64,000 nucleotides of DNA, from contig NZ_CP042806.1 in assembly GCF_008000815.1 (NCBI RefSeq), positions 806,001 through 870,000 of the forward strand, given 5' to 3'. The stretch is from Terriglobus albidus. GTDB taxonomy: Bacteria > Acidobacteriota > Terriglobia > Terriglobales > Acidobacteriaceae. Of this stretch, positions 17,040 through 25,887 are shown piece after piece (the first letter of the stretch is position 1; every line of letters begins with the position of its first letter). The translations under genes and the position numbers were made by a program. The notes under the pieces are model-generated. The model was given only the letters and a program-made list of their open reading frames with translations, was not told the DNA's origin and did not search any database.

Positions 17040-18302
17040 ATGAACGACATTGATGTGCTTGTGGTGGGCGCCGGTCCGTCCGGGTCCACAGCTGCCAAAC
17101 TGCTTGGTGAAGCCGGTGTGCGTGCACTCGTGCTGGAAAAAGCCGAGGTCTTCCCTCGGGAGAAACCCTGCGGAGGCGGCCTCTCCGCCCGCATGCTGAC
17201 ACGCTTTCCGTATGTCAAAGACGTCCTTGCCGAAATCGGCACCAACCCCATCCGGCGCGTGTACCTGGAGTCTCCCGACGGCACCGGCGTGACCTGGGAG
17301 CAGGACGATCCCATCATGTACCTGATCCGCCGCTGGGAGTTCGATGCTGCTCTGTTCCGCCGCGCCCAGGCAGTGGCCCAGGTGGAGCTGGGTGTCACGG
17401 TTCGTGCACTCCGCGTCCTGCCAGATGGCGTTGAAGTCGAAGCCACGGATGGCCGCACCTTTCGCGCCAAAATGGTCATCGGCTGCGACTCAGCTAACTC
17501 CGTCATCGCCCGCCATAGCGGCCTGCGAGTCGGCGACATCCGGTCAGAATACGCAGTCGACATGATGGAGGAGACACCGGTCGCCAGGCTGCAGGCCGCG
17601 CGTCCCGATACGGTTTCGCTCTTCCTCACGCTGACCAAAACCTTCGGCTACGGCTACATCTTCCCTAAGACCGACCACTGCAACCTCGGCTTCGGGTGCA
17701 AGCTCAATTACTACCTGGAGGAGCTGCGCGGCAGGGGCAAAGAACATCACGCTGCCTGGGTGGAGGAGATGAAGCAGAAAGGCTTCGTCACCGGCGAAAC
17801 GCAGAAGGACAGCTATAAAGCATTCCCCATTCCCGTCGGCGGTCCACTGGCGAAGACCTATACCGGACGTGTTCTTCTGGCAGGCGATGCCGGCGGATTC
17901 GTGAACGCCTTCACCGCCGAAGGCATCTTCTACGCCATGAGCTCAGGCGCCCTGGCTGCCGAGGCGGCAATCGCCGCCATCCAGGCAGGCGATTTCTCCG
18001 AGGGGCAGTTGAAGAGCTACGAGCGCGTATGGAAGGCGGAGATCGGCGGAGATCTTGAACACTCGGTCGATATCCAGCGCCGTCTCTTCAACGACTCCGG
18101 CCGTATCGATCAGATCGTTCGCGCCGCCGCGCGCGATCAAGATCTTCTGCGGCTTCTGATCGGCTACAGCATGGGAGCGGTCCGCTACGAGGAGCTGCGG
18201 AACTACATGGCGGCCTCAGCATTGCCCAAGTGGGTGATGAGCAAGATCACGTCGGTCTTTCGCTTCGGTTCGAAAGGCACTGCGGCTACGTCTGGCGTCT
18301 AA
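17040..18302 (+). CDS. Geranylgeranyl reductase family FAD-dependent oxidoreductase
   Basis: A 420-aa flavoprotein of the GGR family, which saturates isoprenoid chains of lipids, quinones or chlorophyll-type compounds. The N-terminal GAGPSGSTAAKLL dinucleotide-binding motif, the PCGGGLS segment typical of GGRs, and the GDAGGFVNAFTAEGI FAD-binding motif are all present. The frame is open upstream, but the ATG at 17040 puts the FAD motif directly at the N-terminus. The stop overlaps the next start by one base (TAATG), so a serine hydrolase is co-translated. In this phylum a role in menaquinone or membrane lipids is likely but not shown. Confidence 0.85.
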   Translation: MNDIDVLVVGAGPSGSTAAKLLGEAGVRALVLEKAEVFPREKPCGGGLSARMLTRFPYVKDVLAEIGTNPIRRVYLESPDGTGVTWEQDDPIMYLIRRWEFDAALFRRAQAVAQVELGVTVRALRVLPDGVEVEATDGRTFRAKMVIGCDSANSVIARHSGLRVGDIRSEYAVDMMEETPVARLQAARPDTVSLFLTLTKTFGYGYIFPKTDHCNLGFGCKLNYYLEELRGRGKEHHAAWVEEMKQKGFVTGETQKDSYKAFPIPVGGPLAKTYTGRVLLAGDAGGFVNAFTAEGIFYAMSSGALAAEAAIAAIQAGDFSEGQLKSYERVWKAEIGGDLEHSVDIQRRLFNDSGRIDQIVRAAARDQDLLRLLIGYSMGAVRYEELRNYMAASALPKWVMSKITSVFRFGSKGTAATSGV

Positions 18303-19717
18303 TGAAGAAACCGATGCGGATACAGACAAGAACCTATGGCACTCTCGCCGCTGCTGCGGCAATGTGGACACTCTGCGCTACGCTCCACGCACAGGAGATT
18401 TCGCCGGAGCTGAAGCAGAAGATCGATGAGACCGCGCAGAAGGTGCTGAGAGAAACCGGCGCGCCCTCGGCCTCGGTTGGCATCGTGAAAGACGGAGCGA
18501 TCGTCTACACCACAGCCTTCGGCAAATCGCGTCTCGACATCAACGCTGACGCCATGCCGGAGATGGCCTACGCCATCGGCTCCATCAGCAAGCAGTTCAC
18601 CGCGGCCTGCATCCTGCTGCTGCAGGAGGACGGCAAACTCAAGCTCGACGATCCGGTGGCGAAGTGGTTTCCGGAGCTCACCCGCTCCAAAGACATCACC
18701 CTGCGCAACCTGCTGACCCACACTTCCGGCTACTCAGACTACGCTCCGCAGGACTACACCATTCCCGAGTGGACCAAACCGGGTGACCCGCTCAAGCTGG
18801 TCCACACCTGGGCAGGCAAGCCGCTGGACTTCGAGCCGGGAACGAAGTGGCAGTACTCCAACACCAACTTCGTCCTCGCCGGTCTGATCGTCGAGAAGGC
18901 AGGCGGGATGAAGTTCGCCGACTTCCGCCGCCAGCGCATCCTGGAGCCGCTGCACATGCAGCACGTCCTCGATCTGAATACGGATCAAGCTCGACTGCAG
19001 GTAGCCGGCTACTTCCGCAATGCCCTCGGCCCGCTGCGCAAGGCTACCCTGGAAGCTCCGGGCTGGTACTTCGCCGACGGCGACCTGGCGATGCCGGTGG
19101 AGGACCTGCTCACCTGGGATATCAGCGTGATGAACCAGACGCTGCTCAAGCCGGAGAGCTATCGCGAGCTGACCACCAGCTTCAAGCTGAAGGACGGCGC
19201 CGACACCCATTACGGCCTTGGCATCAGTGTCGGCGACCGCAACGGACATCACGTCGTCTCGCACACGGGCGAGGTCGGAGGCTTCGTCGCCTCCAACAGC
19301 GTCTTTCCCGAGGACAAGGTCGCCATTGCCGTCCTTACCAACCAGGAGGCCAGCTCCGCCGCCAGTGCAATTGCGCGCGGCATCGCCGGCGCCATGCTTC
19401 CACCGGGACCCAACGCCGCTGCCAGCCCCGAAACCCAGGCGAAGACCATCCTCTCCGGCCTGCAGCAAGGCAAGATCGACCGCTCGATCTTTACCGGCAA
19501 CGCCAACTTCTACTTCAACCAGGAGGCACTGGATGACTTCTCCTCCAGCCTGCAGCCTCTGGGTGAGGTGAAGTCTGTCGTCAAACAGGATGAAAGCCTG
19601 CGCGGAGGCATGACCCTGCGCAGCTTCACGGTGACCTTTGCCGGGGGCAAAGAGGTCAGGCTATCCACGTTCACCACCACCGACGGCAAGCTGGAACAGT
19701 TCCTGATTATTCCGTGA
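18302..19717 (+). CDS. Exported serine hydrolase, class C beta-lactamase/DD-peptidase fold
   Basis: A 471-aa protein with signal peptide (cleavage near HAQ at residue 31). The catalytic motifs of the penicillin-binding/AmpC-like group are present: S94-I-S-K97, Y185-S-N187 and an HTG triad residue in the SHTGEVGGF segment. A C-terminal domain of about 120 residues after the catalytic core reads like a lipocalin-type extension. The start at 18302 overlaps the stop of the flavoprotein gene. Probably a periplasmic esterase or peptidase; beta-lactam resistance is not implied. Confidence 0.87.
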   Translation: MKKPMRIQTRTYGTLAAAAAMWTLCATLHAQEISPELKQKIDETAQKVLRETGAPSASVGIVKDGAIVYTTAFGKSRLDINADAMPEMAYAIGSISKQFTAACILLLQEDGKLKLDDPVAKWFPELTRSKDITLRNLLTHTSGYSDYAPQDYTIPEWTKPGDPLKLVHTWAGKPLDFEPGTKWQYSNTNFVLAGLIVEKAGGMKFADFRRQRILEPLHMQHVLDLNTDQARLQVAGYFRNALGPLRKATLEAPGWYFADGDLAMPVEDLLTWDISVMNQTLLKPESYRELTTSFKLKDGADTHYGLGISVGDRNGHHVVSHTGEVGGFVASNSVFPEDKVAIAVLTNQEASSAASAIARGIAGAMLPPGPNAAASPETQAKTILSGLQQGKIDRSIFTGNANFYFNQEALDDFSSSLQPLGEVKSVVKQDESLRGGMTLRSFTVTFAGGKEVRLSTFTTTDGKLEQFLIIP

Positions 19718-19789
19718 TGTGGCATCGAAGTTCAGCGGGCGGCGAACACCTGCCTGCCATCTTGAATCAAACTCATTAGAAGGAGCGGC

Positions 19790-20851
19790 GTGAACGTACT
19801 CGGAGTCTTGATTCTTATTCTGTTGTTGGTCGCGGCCGCGGGAGCGTATGTCCTGCTGACGCCCTTTGGTCCTTCCACCGAAACCTTCGTCGATATCCCC
19901 TCCGGCACCGGCGTTCGCGGCATCGCCGGATCCCTGGAACGCGCCGGCGTGGTCCGCAGCCGTTACGCCTTCGAGGCCTGGCACACCTATCAGCACGGCA
20001 CACTCAAGGCCGGCGAGTACCGCTTCGATCATCCGGCAACCGTCCGCGAGATCTATGACCGCATGGCCCGCGGCGATGTCTACACCATCTCCGTTACCGT
20101 TCCGGAAGGCTACAACCTCTTCGATATCGCGACCGCGGTACAGCACGCCGGTCTGGGCACAGCCGATGCCTTCCTTGCCGCCGCACGTACGAACACCGCC
20201 CTGATCAGCGACCTCTCGCCCGATGCCAGGTCGCTCGAGGGCTATCTCTTCCCGGAGACCTACAAGTTCTCCCGCCATGCGACGCCGGAGCAGATGCAGG
20301 CCGCGATGGTGAAGCGTTTCCGGCGCGAAGCAACTTCCCTGGGGCTGACCACCGACGTCGCCCGCACCGTTACCATGGCCTCGCTGGTCGAAAAAGAGGT
20401 GCGCGTCGATACCGAGCGTCCCCTGGTCGCCGGGGTCTTCGTCAACCGGCTGGCAAAAGGCATGCCGCTGGCCACCGATCCCACGGTGATCTACGCCGCT
20501 CTGCTCGACAACCGGTGGCGGGGCACCATCTACCGTTCCGATCTGGACTATGACTCGCCCTACAACACCTACCGGCATAGCGGCCTGCCGCCGGGGCCGA
20601 TCGCCAGCCCAGGGGTCGCGGCTCTGAAGGCCGCAATGCATCCTGCTGAGACGGATTACCTTTATTTTGTTGCAGATGCATCGGGACACAGCGTCTTCTC
20701 CGCCGATTTGAAAGAGCACGCCGAGCAGGTGCAGGCCTATCGTCGCGCCAGCGGTGAGGCTCCGGCTGCGTCTGCTCCGTCCATGCAGGAAAGCAGATCG
20801 CCAAAACACGCCGTGCCTGGCACCGCTTCTGGCAGGAAACGGCAGAAATAA
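19790..20851 (+). CDS. mltG: Endolytic murein transglycosylase MltG
   Basis: MltG cleaves nascent glycan strands at the inner membrane and is thought to set strand length. The 353-aa protein has one N-terminal transmembrane helix (residues 3-23), a LysM-like segment, and the YceG domain with catalytic Glu201 in ASLVEKE and the downstream NRLAKGMPLATDPTVIYA and SPYNTY motifs. A C-terminal tail of about 30 residues is Ala/Ser/Pro-rich. It lies 72 bp after the serine hydrolase, both possibly acting on the wall. Confidence 0.95.
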   Translation: MNVLGVLILILLLVAAAGAYVLLTPFGPSTETFVDIPSGTGVRGIAGSLERAGVVRSRYAFEAWHTYQHGTLKAGEYRFDHPATVREIYDRMARGDVYTISVTVPEGYNLFDIATAVQHAGLGTADAFLAAARTNTALISDLSPDARSLEGYLFPETYKFSRHATPEQMQAAMVKRFRREATSLGLTTDVARTVTMASLVEKEVRVDTERPLVAGVFVNRLAKGMPLATDPTVIYAALLDNRWRGTIYRSDLDYDSPYNTYRHSGLPPGPIASPGVAALKAAMHPAETDYLYFVADASGHSVFSADLKEHAEQVQAYRRASGEAPAASAPSMQESRSPKHAVPGTASGRKRQK

Positions 20852-20965
20852 CGAATCTGCGAACCCTTGACCGTGGATGGAACATCCAAGAGAAGTCTGC
20901 GTAAATTCAAGAACATGCGTTCGGGCGCCAAAGTGCGACCCGATATACTTGGCAGGTTGGGTAGG

Positions 20966-21853
20966 ATGACGAGAGTACGATGGCGAGCTGGAGTATTGCT
21001 GGCGGCAGTGTTGCTGACCAGCGGATGTTTCCGGCATACCTACCGTGTCCAGAAGGCCCCCCCGGTCGCCAACGTTAAATCCGCCACGCTGGATGAGCTG
21101 ATCCACCAGATCCAGGGCCGCTTCGATGCCATCAAGACGATGAATGCTTCGGTGGATATCATCACCAGCACCGGCGGCAGTAAGCAGGGCAAGGTCACGG
21201 TCTATACCACCTTCAGCGGCTACATCCTGCTGCGTAAGCCGGAGGATCTGCGGGTGCTTCTGTTTCTGCCGGTGGTGCATACCCGCGCCATCGACATGGT
21301 GACCGACGGAAAGACCTTCAAGATGATGATTCCGCCGCGCAGCCGTGCGATTACGGGAAGTAATGAGCTGGCAACCCCGTCGAAGAACCCACTCGAAAAT
21401 CTTCGCCCGGCGGTCTTCTATGACTCGCTGCTGATCAAGGGAGTGCAGGCTGGGGAGTTGGTTGCGATCACCTCGGATGAACGGGTGATTCAGACAGACT
21501 CCAAGAAGAAAGAGATGGTCACGGAGCCGGACTACGACGTCAGCCTCTTCGTCCAGAAGAACGGCGGCGTGGAGCTCGCGACCCACCGCGTGATTCATAT
21601 CGGCCGCAGCACCCTGTTGCCCTACGCCCAGGACATCTATGACGGCGAAGGCCGCGTGGTCACCCACGCCACCTACGAGGGTTACCAGAAGTTCGGAGAT
21701 ATCGATTTTCCGACCCGCATTACTATCGAACGCCCGCTCGACGAACTCAAGATCGCGATGACACTCACAAAGGTCTCTCCTAATCAGGAGATGGAGAACG
21801 ATCAGTTCGAACTGACTATTCCGCAGGGGACACAGGTGCAGCAACTGCCCTGA
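20966..21853 (+). CDS. Outer-membrane lipoprotein, LolB/DUF4292-like
   Basis: A 295-aa lipoprotein. From the ATG at 20966 the N-terminus is a classic signal with lipobox LLTSGC (Cys21). The rest reads as repeated beta-strands (for example GKVTVYTTFSGYILL and DIDFPTRITIERP), similar to LolA/LolB-type or DUF4292 half-barrels that bind lipid acyl chains. The upstream in-frame ATG at 20867 would bury the lipobox and is rejected. GATATACTT just upstream of the start resembles a -10 element. A role in lipoprotein or lipid transport is inference. Confidence 0.75.
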   Translation: MTRVRWRAGVLLAAVLLTSGCFRHTYRVQKAPPVANVKSATLDELIHQIQGRFDAIKTMNASVDIITSTGGSKQGKVTVYTTFSGYILLRKPEDLRVLLFLPVVHTRAIDMVTDGKTFKMMIPPRSRAITGSNELATPSKNPLENLRPAVFYDSLLIKGVQAGELVAITSDERVIQTDSKKKEMVTEPDYDVSLFVQKNGGVELATHRVIHIGRSTLLPYAQDIYDGEGRVVTHATYEGYQKFGDIDFPTRITIERPLDELKIAMTLTKVSPNQEMENDQFELTIPQGTQVQQLP

Positions 21854-22017
21854 ACGCTTGGGCGACAAACAGCGGGTCCTTCGCCTGCGGCTCAGGATGA
21901 CAACCCTGTATTTGGGGACAAACTGAGAATTCTTGCTACAACCGATAATTTTATGGTTTGTCATCCTGAGTGTAGGCGTAGCCGGAGCGAAGGACCTGCT
22001 TCACCTTTGCAGGATTC
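21854..22017. repeat. Two copies of the GTCATCCTGA repeat facing each other
   Basis: An inverted copy (about 21868-21902) and a direct copy (about 21958-22003) form a large inverted pair between the lipoprotein gene and the GIY-YIG remnant. The direct copy has the longer form with GTAGGCGTAGCCGGAGCGAA in the middle. Confidence 0.75.
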
Positions 22018-22370
22018 TTACTCTTCAGAACTCTTTTCTGCCGCTGGCTCCTGATACTGCGGAACAGGGAGCCGTACGAACAAACTAGGATATAAATCCT
22101 CCCATGTCGGGTTCTTTTGCTCGATCAAAGCAATCTTTTTTGACCGCAGCCATCCCTTGATCTGTTTCTCGCGGCGGATTGCCATTCGGATATCAGTGAA
22201 GTGCTCAAAGTAGACCGGCCGGTAGATGTTATACCGGTGGTGAACGCACTCCCAGAGCCATCGCGATGTGCCCCAATACGACGGACCAATTGATTCGTGA
22301 CCCCGATATAAAGCGTTCGAGACCGACTCGCGAGGATATAGACGTAGTAGTGATGCTCTTCTTTCGGCAC
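22018..22370 (-). pseudogene. GIY-YIG nuclease family gene broken by a one-base frameshift
   Basis: The frame starting at GTG 22370 reads MPKEEHHYYVYILASRSRTL then YIGVTN, the GIY-YIG core, and is good through SAFTT. It then turns to nonsense ending near 22125. Shifting frame near 22233-22242 restores a normal family C-terminus (YNIYRPVYFEHFTD, then RREKQIKGWLRSKKIALIEQ and NPTWEDLY) down to a TAA at 22018-22020. The site reads ACCACCGGTAT where ACCACCCGGTAT would be in frame, so one C is missing. Intact members are about 90-120 aa UvrC-like single-domain proteins. Either a recent pseudogene or an assembly error. Confidence 0.82.
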
Positions 22371-22609
22371 GATCTGCTATCTAAGTCTGCTGGTGATTCA
22401 CCATAACATCCTGCAAAAGAAAAGCAGGTCCTTCGCTTCGGCTACGCCTACACTCAGGATGACAAATCATAAATTATGGGTTGTCATCCTGAGCGTAGCG
22501 AAGGACCTGCTGTTCTGACCTGTCACCTGCTCGGAAGCAAAGCGTAACGTTCTCACTTTGTCATCCTGAGCCGCAGGCAAAGGACCCGCTTCACCTTTGC
22601 AGGAAACCC
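22371..22609. repeat. Cluster of three GTCATCCTGA repeats
   Basis: One inverted copy (about 22424-22465) and two direct copies (about 22479-22515 and 22558-22595) lie within 175 bp. Their central parts differ (GGCTACGCCTACACT, GCGTAGCG, GCCGCAGGCA) while the flanking GTCATCCTGA and AAGGACC are kept. No gene seen. Confidence 0.8.
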
Positions 22610-23584
22610 TCATAAAAGCCCCGCCCGCTCGGCATGCTGGGCGATCATCTGATTAATCTCCAGCGCCAGTTCCAATGCAGCGCGTCCCTGCTGCCCGGTC
22701 ACACGCGGCTCTTGCCGTGTCTGTACCGATGTCAGGAACGATTCGATCTCCAGCTTCAGCGGCTCACCGTTCTCGACCGGCAGTTTGCGCAGCGAAAGCC
22801 CTGCGGAGGGATGCTGCAACCCGGCGCCCTGGGTAAACGCAGCGATGGCCGCGGCGGGGTCGGCGACATCGATCACCAGCAGGTCCTGCCGGGCGAAATC
22901 GAGTGAGACATACTGGCGCGGCTGGAAGTAGCGCAGCTTACGCACGCGTTCCGTCGAGACCCGGCTGGCGGTAAAGTTCGCGACGCAGCCGGTGGCAAAC
23001 TCCAGACGGACATTCGCGATATCGACCTTCGGCGACAGCACCGGCAGCCCGACGGCGCGCACCTCTGTCACCGGTGCATTCACCATCGTTAGAACGATGT
23101 CGAGATCGTGGATCATCAGGTCCAGCACCACATCCACATCGAGCGACCGCGGCGTAAAGACGCTGAGGCGGTGCGACTCGAAGAACATGGGCTTGGTCAG
23201 GATGGGCATCGTCGCCGTCACCGCCGGATTGAACCGCTCCAGATGACCGATCTGCACGATGCGGCCATACTGCCCGGCGAGCGCAAGCACCTGGTCCGCC
23301 TCCGCCAGAGATGCAGCAAAGGGCTTTTCGATCAGGCAGTCGATGCCGGCGCGCAGAAGCTGTGACGCCACCTGCGCATGCGCCACCGTGGGGACACAGA
23401 CCGAAGCACAATCGATGGGAATGCCGCTGGCCAGCAGCTCGTCCACGCTGGCAAAGACCGGGGTGTCTTCCAGGGTGACGGCCGGGTCAACCACGGCGGC
23501 GAGGTGAACCCCGGGAAGCTCGCGATAGATACGGATGTGGTTCTTGCCGAAGACTCCGGCGCCTATGACTGCGATCTGAAGCAC
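22610..23584 (-). CDS. Gfo/Idh/MocA family NAD(P)-dependent oxidoreductase
   Basis: A 324-aa oxidoreductase with an N-terminal Rossmann fold (GAGVFGKNH at residues 8-16) and the family's catalytic EKP motif (Glu86-Lys87-Pro88). The C-terminal domain (about 120-320) carries the substrate-binding sheet with GHLERFNPAV. Members act on sugars, inositols or nucleotide sugars; the GHLERFNP segment resembles those acting on UDP-N-acetyl sugars, but I cannot fix the substrate. A small conserved protein lies five bases upstream on the same strand. Confidence 0.86.
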   Translation of the reverse strand: MLQIAVIGAGVFGKNHIRIYRELPGVHLAAVVDPAVTLEDTPVFASVDELLASGIPIDCASVCVPTVAHAQVASQLLRAGIDCLIEKPFAASLAEADQVLALAGQYGRIVQIGHLERFNPAVTATMPILTKPMFFESHRLSVFTPRSLDVDVVLDLMIHDLDIVLTMVNAPVTEVRAVGLPVLSPKVDIANVRLEFATGCVANFTASRVSTERVRKLRYFQPRQYVSLDFARQDLLVIDVADPAAAIAAFTQGAGLQHPSAGLSLRKLPVENGEPLKLEIESFLTSVQTRQEPRVTGQQGRAALELALEINQMIAQHAERAGLL

Positions 23585-23589
23585 GTACC

Positions 23590-23790
23590 TTAGCCTTCCA
23601 CAGCCTTCTTGCAGCGGGCGTACAGGTCCAGAATCTGGGTGACCTGTTCTTCCGTTTTATGTGGCGCCGTCGAGGCGCCGAAACCAGTGGAGGCGGCGGC
23701 GGGCTTGGCGATTTGGATGGTGTTCGCGATGAACTTCATAAGGTCCAGCGCGATGTCTTCGTTACGGCGGGCTCCAAGACTCTGATCCAT
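23590..23790 (-). CDS. Small conserved hypothetical protein, 66 aa
   Basis: A short, soluble, helix-rich protein (MDQSLGARRNEDIALDLMKF at the start, then a Ala/Ser/Gly linker and a C-terminal helix with EEQVTQILDLYARCKKAVEG). The frame opens at 23826, but the ATG at 23790 starts a more natural N-terminus. It ends five bases before the oxidoreductase start on the same strand and is probably co-expressed. I do not recognise a family with a known function. Confidence 0.65.
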   Translation of the reverse strand: MDQSLGARRNEDIALDLMKFIANTIQIAKPAAASTGFGASTAPHKTEEQVTQILDLYARCKKAVEG

Positions 23791-23839
23791 AGAAATCAAG
23801 TGTAGAACTCCAAAAAGGAAATGCAAACCCGCGCTCTTT

Positions 23840-23901
23840 TAGAGCGCTTTCCCCGTTGCGGGGTATCCCGGAAGAATCCACCTTCAAGGAAAATGCTCTA
23901 T
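23840..23901. mobile_element. Shortened copy of the 117-bp inverted-repeat element
   Basis: Begins TAGAGCGCTTTCCCCGTTGC, continues with GGGTATCCCGGAAGA and ends GGAAAATGCTCTA, matching both ends of the copies at 37.85, 43.4 and 54.8 kb but lacking the central GGCGTTTTC...GAAAACGCC hairpin. It lies just upstream of the HipA-like gene. Confidence 0.75.
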
Positions 23902-23936
23902 GCTGGCGAAACACCTACGAGGGAGAGCAGATCAGG

Positions 23937-24791
23937 TTGGCGGTTCTGGCAGTGCAGGCGATACGGCGGATGCGCGGAGGCGCCCAGAGCCAGCTCATGC
24001 TCGGCGCCGACGGCCAGCTCTGGGTCGTGAAGTTCCGCAACAACGCCCAGCACCTTCGCATCCTGGTCAACGAGTTCCTCGCGACACGGCTGGCCGCCCA
24101 CGCCGGGCTGAGCGTTCCCACATGCGAGGTCATCGAGGTCACGCCGTGGCTGGTCGAAAACTCACCGCAGATGTGGATCGAGCTCGGGAGAAACAAGCGG
24201 GAACGCTGTTGCGCCGGCCTGAACTTCGGCTCGCAGTTCGTTGGCGGGCTTCTGCCCGGACAGGTCGTCGACTACCTGCCCGAGGAGCAGCTCCGCGAGG
24301 TCCGGAACCTCGGCGAGTTTGCCGGCATGCTCGCCATCGACAAGTGGACCGGCAACATTAACGGACGCCAGGCCGTCTTTCATCGCAAACCCCGGGAGCG
24401 CAAGTACCGCGCGACCTTCATTGACCAGGGTTTCTGCTTCGGCGCCGGTGACTGGGTCTATCGCGATCCGCCGCTGCGGGGCGTCTATCTGCGCAACACC
24501 GTCTACGAAGGCGTGACCGGATGGCAGAGCTTCGACCCCTGGCTGCATCGCATCGAGACCATGGACCCGAACACAGCCTGGAAGATCGCCGAAGAGATTC
24601 CGCCCGAATGGTACGGGGGCGATACGGATGCCCTGGAGGAGTTGATCGCGGGCTTGCTGACGCGGCGTGGAAGAGTAAGAGAGTTGATCGTGCAGTTTCG
24701 GGAATCAGATCGAAACCCCTTCCCGAACTGGATCGAGGGCGTGAAGGTTCCCGTACCCCGCCAGTTCTCGGAGTCCGGTTATGTCATGTGA
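23937..24791 (+). CDS. HipA-like kinase-fold protein
   Basis: A roughly 284-aa protein of the HipA-like kinase family. Kinase-type landmarks are visible: a nucleotide-binding Lys in LWVVKFRNN, a catalytic loop DKWTGNIN with Asp and Asn, and a metal-binding D-x-G in FIDQGFCFG. It lacks the HipA N-terminal subdomain. The frame opens at ATG 23856, but that part overlaps the repeat element; a TTG at 23937 preceded by GGGAGAG starts directly at the conserved domain and I prefer it. A DUF3037 gene follows about 110 bp downstream, a recurrent pairing for this family. Protein substrate unknown. Confidence 0.75.
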   Translation: MAVLAVQAIRRMRGGAQSQLMLGADGQLWVVKFRNNAQHLRILVNEFLATRLAAHAGLSVPTCEVIEVTPWLVENSPQMWIELGRNKRERCCAGLNFGSQFVGGLLPGQVVDYLPEEQLREVRNLGEFAGMLAIDKWTGNINGRQAVFHRKPRERKYRATFIDQGFCFGAGDWVYRDPPLRGVYLRNTVYEGVTGWQSFDPWLHRIETMDPNTAWKIAEEIPPEWYGGDTDALEELIAGLLTRRGRVRELIVQFRESDRNPFPNWIEGVKVPVPRQFSESGYVM

Positions 24792-24900
24792 GTTTTGTTG
24801 AGGAATGATGCGGGGATTTCGACTGGAGCACAGAGGAAGACCATTCCGCGAAGATGCTTTGGTCTTGCATGTGCAGAAGGTTCTAAAGAAGAGGTAAGTG

Positions 24901-25728
24901 ATGGAGCGGGTTCCCTGCGAGTTCTTTCTGCTGCGCTATGTGCCGGATGCGGTGAAGGACGAGTTCGTGAACATCGGTGTGTTGCTGCGCGAGGCGGCTC
25001 GGCCGGAAGAGGCCGTGGTGCGTTTCACGCGTGACTGGAGCCGCGTGCGCTGCATCGATCCGGACGCCGATACCGCGATGCTGGAGGCGATGGAGGCTGA
25101 GATCGCACTTCGCCTGCGCACCAGCGCCACCGATCCCAAGCCGGTGATGACTGTGCTGGAGGATACCTTTTCCAACAGCATTCGCATCACCGAGGCCCGG
25201 GCGACGCTGGCCGAGAGTGTGCCCGCGGAGCTGGAGCAGTTGATGCAGCTCTACGTCGATTCCCGAAAGCTGCCGGCGGCCCGCCGCCGCACCGGCCGAG
25301 CCGCCATTGCAGCCGCCATGCGTGGCGAGTTCGAACGCGCCGGCGTCTGGGAGCTGATGCGGAAACGCATCGCCGCTTCCGCCTACACGCGTCCCGGAGA
25401 TCCGCTGAAGATCGACTGCGGCTACCGGCCGAATGGCATCGTCCGTATGTTTCACGCCGTGTCCCTCGAAGGCGATCTGGAAGCCGCCAAGGTGCTGGCG
25501 TTCTCCTCAACCTCTTTGCGCGAGGGTGTGCAACGCGTGGAAAACGCCGGACTCGAGCTGACCGCCGTGGTCGAGCCGCTCCGCCAGGTCGACGAGACCA
25601 CCGAAGGCGAAGCCGCGGAACGCTACCGCTTCGGCGTCGAAACCATGGAACGCGAGGCAATCCGTGTGCTGACGGTCAGTGATTTGCCGCGTCTGGCCGA
25701 GACGGCCAGACGAGAGTTGAATGGTTGA
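24901..25728 (+). CDS. DUF3037 family protein
   Basis: A 275-aa protein whose N-terminal half is the DUF3037 domain (CEFFLLRYVPDAVKDEFVNI, then GVLL, with a later FTRDWSRVRC). Its C-terminal half is helix-rich and less familiar. A GTG at 24898 and an ATG at 24901 are both possible starts; GAGG at about 24890 favours the ATG. The partner HipA-like kinase lies just upstream on the same strand, and I infer the two work together, perhaps kinase and target or regulator. The C-terminal RRELNG runs into an A/T-rich repeat. Confidence 0.8.
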   Translation: MERVPCEFFLLRYVPDAVKDEFVNIGVLLREAARPEEAVVRFTRDWSRVRCIDPDADTAMLEAMEAEIALRLRTSATDPKPVMTVLEDTFSNSIRITEARATLAESVPAELEQLMQLYVDSRKLPAARRRTGRAAIAAAMRGEFERAGVWELMRKRIAASAYTRPGDPLKIDCGYRPNGIVRMFHAVSLEGDLEAAKVLAFSSTSLREGVQRVENAGLELTAVVEPLRQVDETTEGEAAERYRFGVETMEREAIRVLTVSDLPRLAETARRELNG

Positions 25729-25830
25729 GGGAATTGAATGATTGGTTTATTGAATGATTGAATGATTTCTTTCGGTATGCACTGAACCCAAGGCCATCAT
25801 TCAATTATTCCGTTATTCAATCCTTCAATT
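25729..25830. repeat. ATTCAAT-type A/T-rich repeat pair before purE
   Basis: GAATTGAATGATTGG and TTGAATGATTGAATGA (about 25731-25765) face ATTCAATTATTCCGTTATTCAA (split here as left and right arms; about 25799-25830), again an inverted pair around a short GC-richer middle. Confidence 0.65.
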
Positions 25831-25887
25831 TCTCCCCTCCCCTGTGGAACCGTAACCCACACGATCCACACTGATATCATCAGGCCC

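Noticed and set aside
18302-19717. Beta-lactam resistance gene
   Set aside because: The SxxK/YxN motifs are shared by esterases and DD-peptidases; nothing in sequence or context points to a resistance role, and the same holds for 30613-31722.
19661-21964. 767-aa minus-strand frame
   Set aside because: Antisense to mltG and the lipoprotein gene, both of which have clear family motifs; the long open frame follows from GC-rich codon use.
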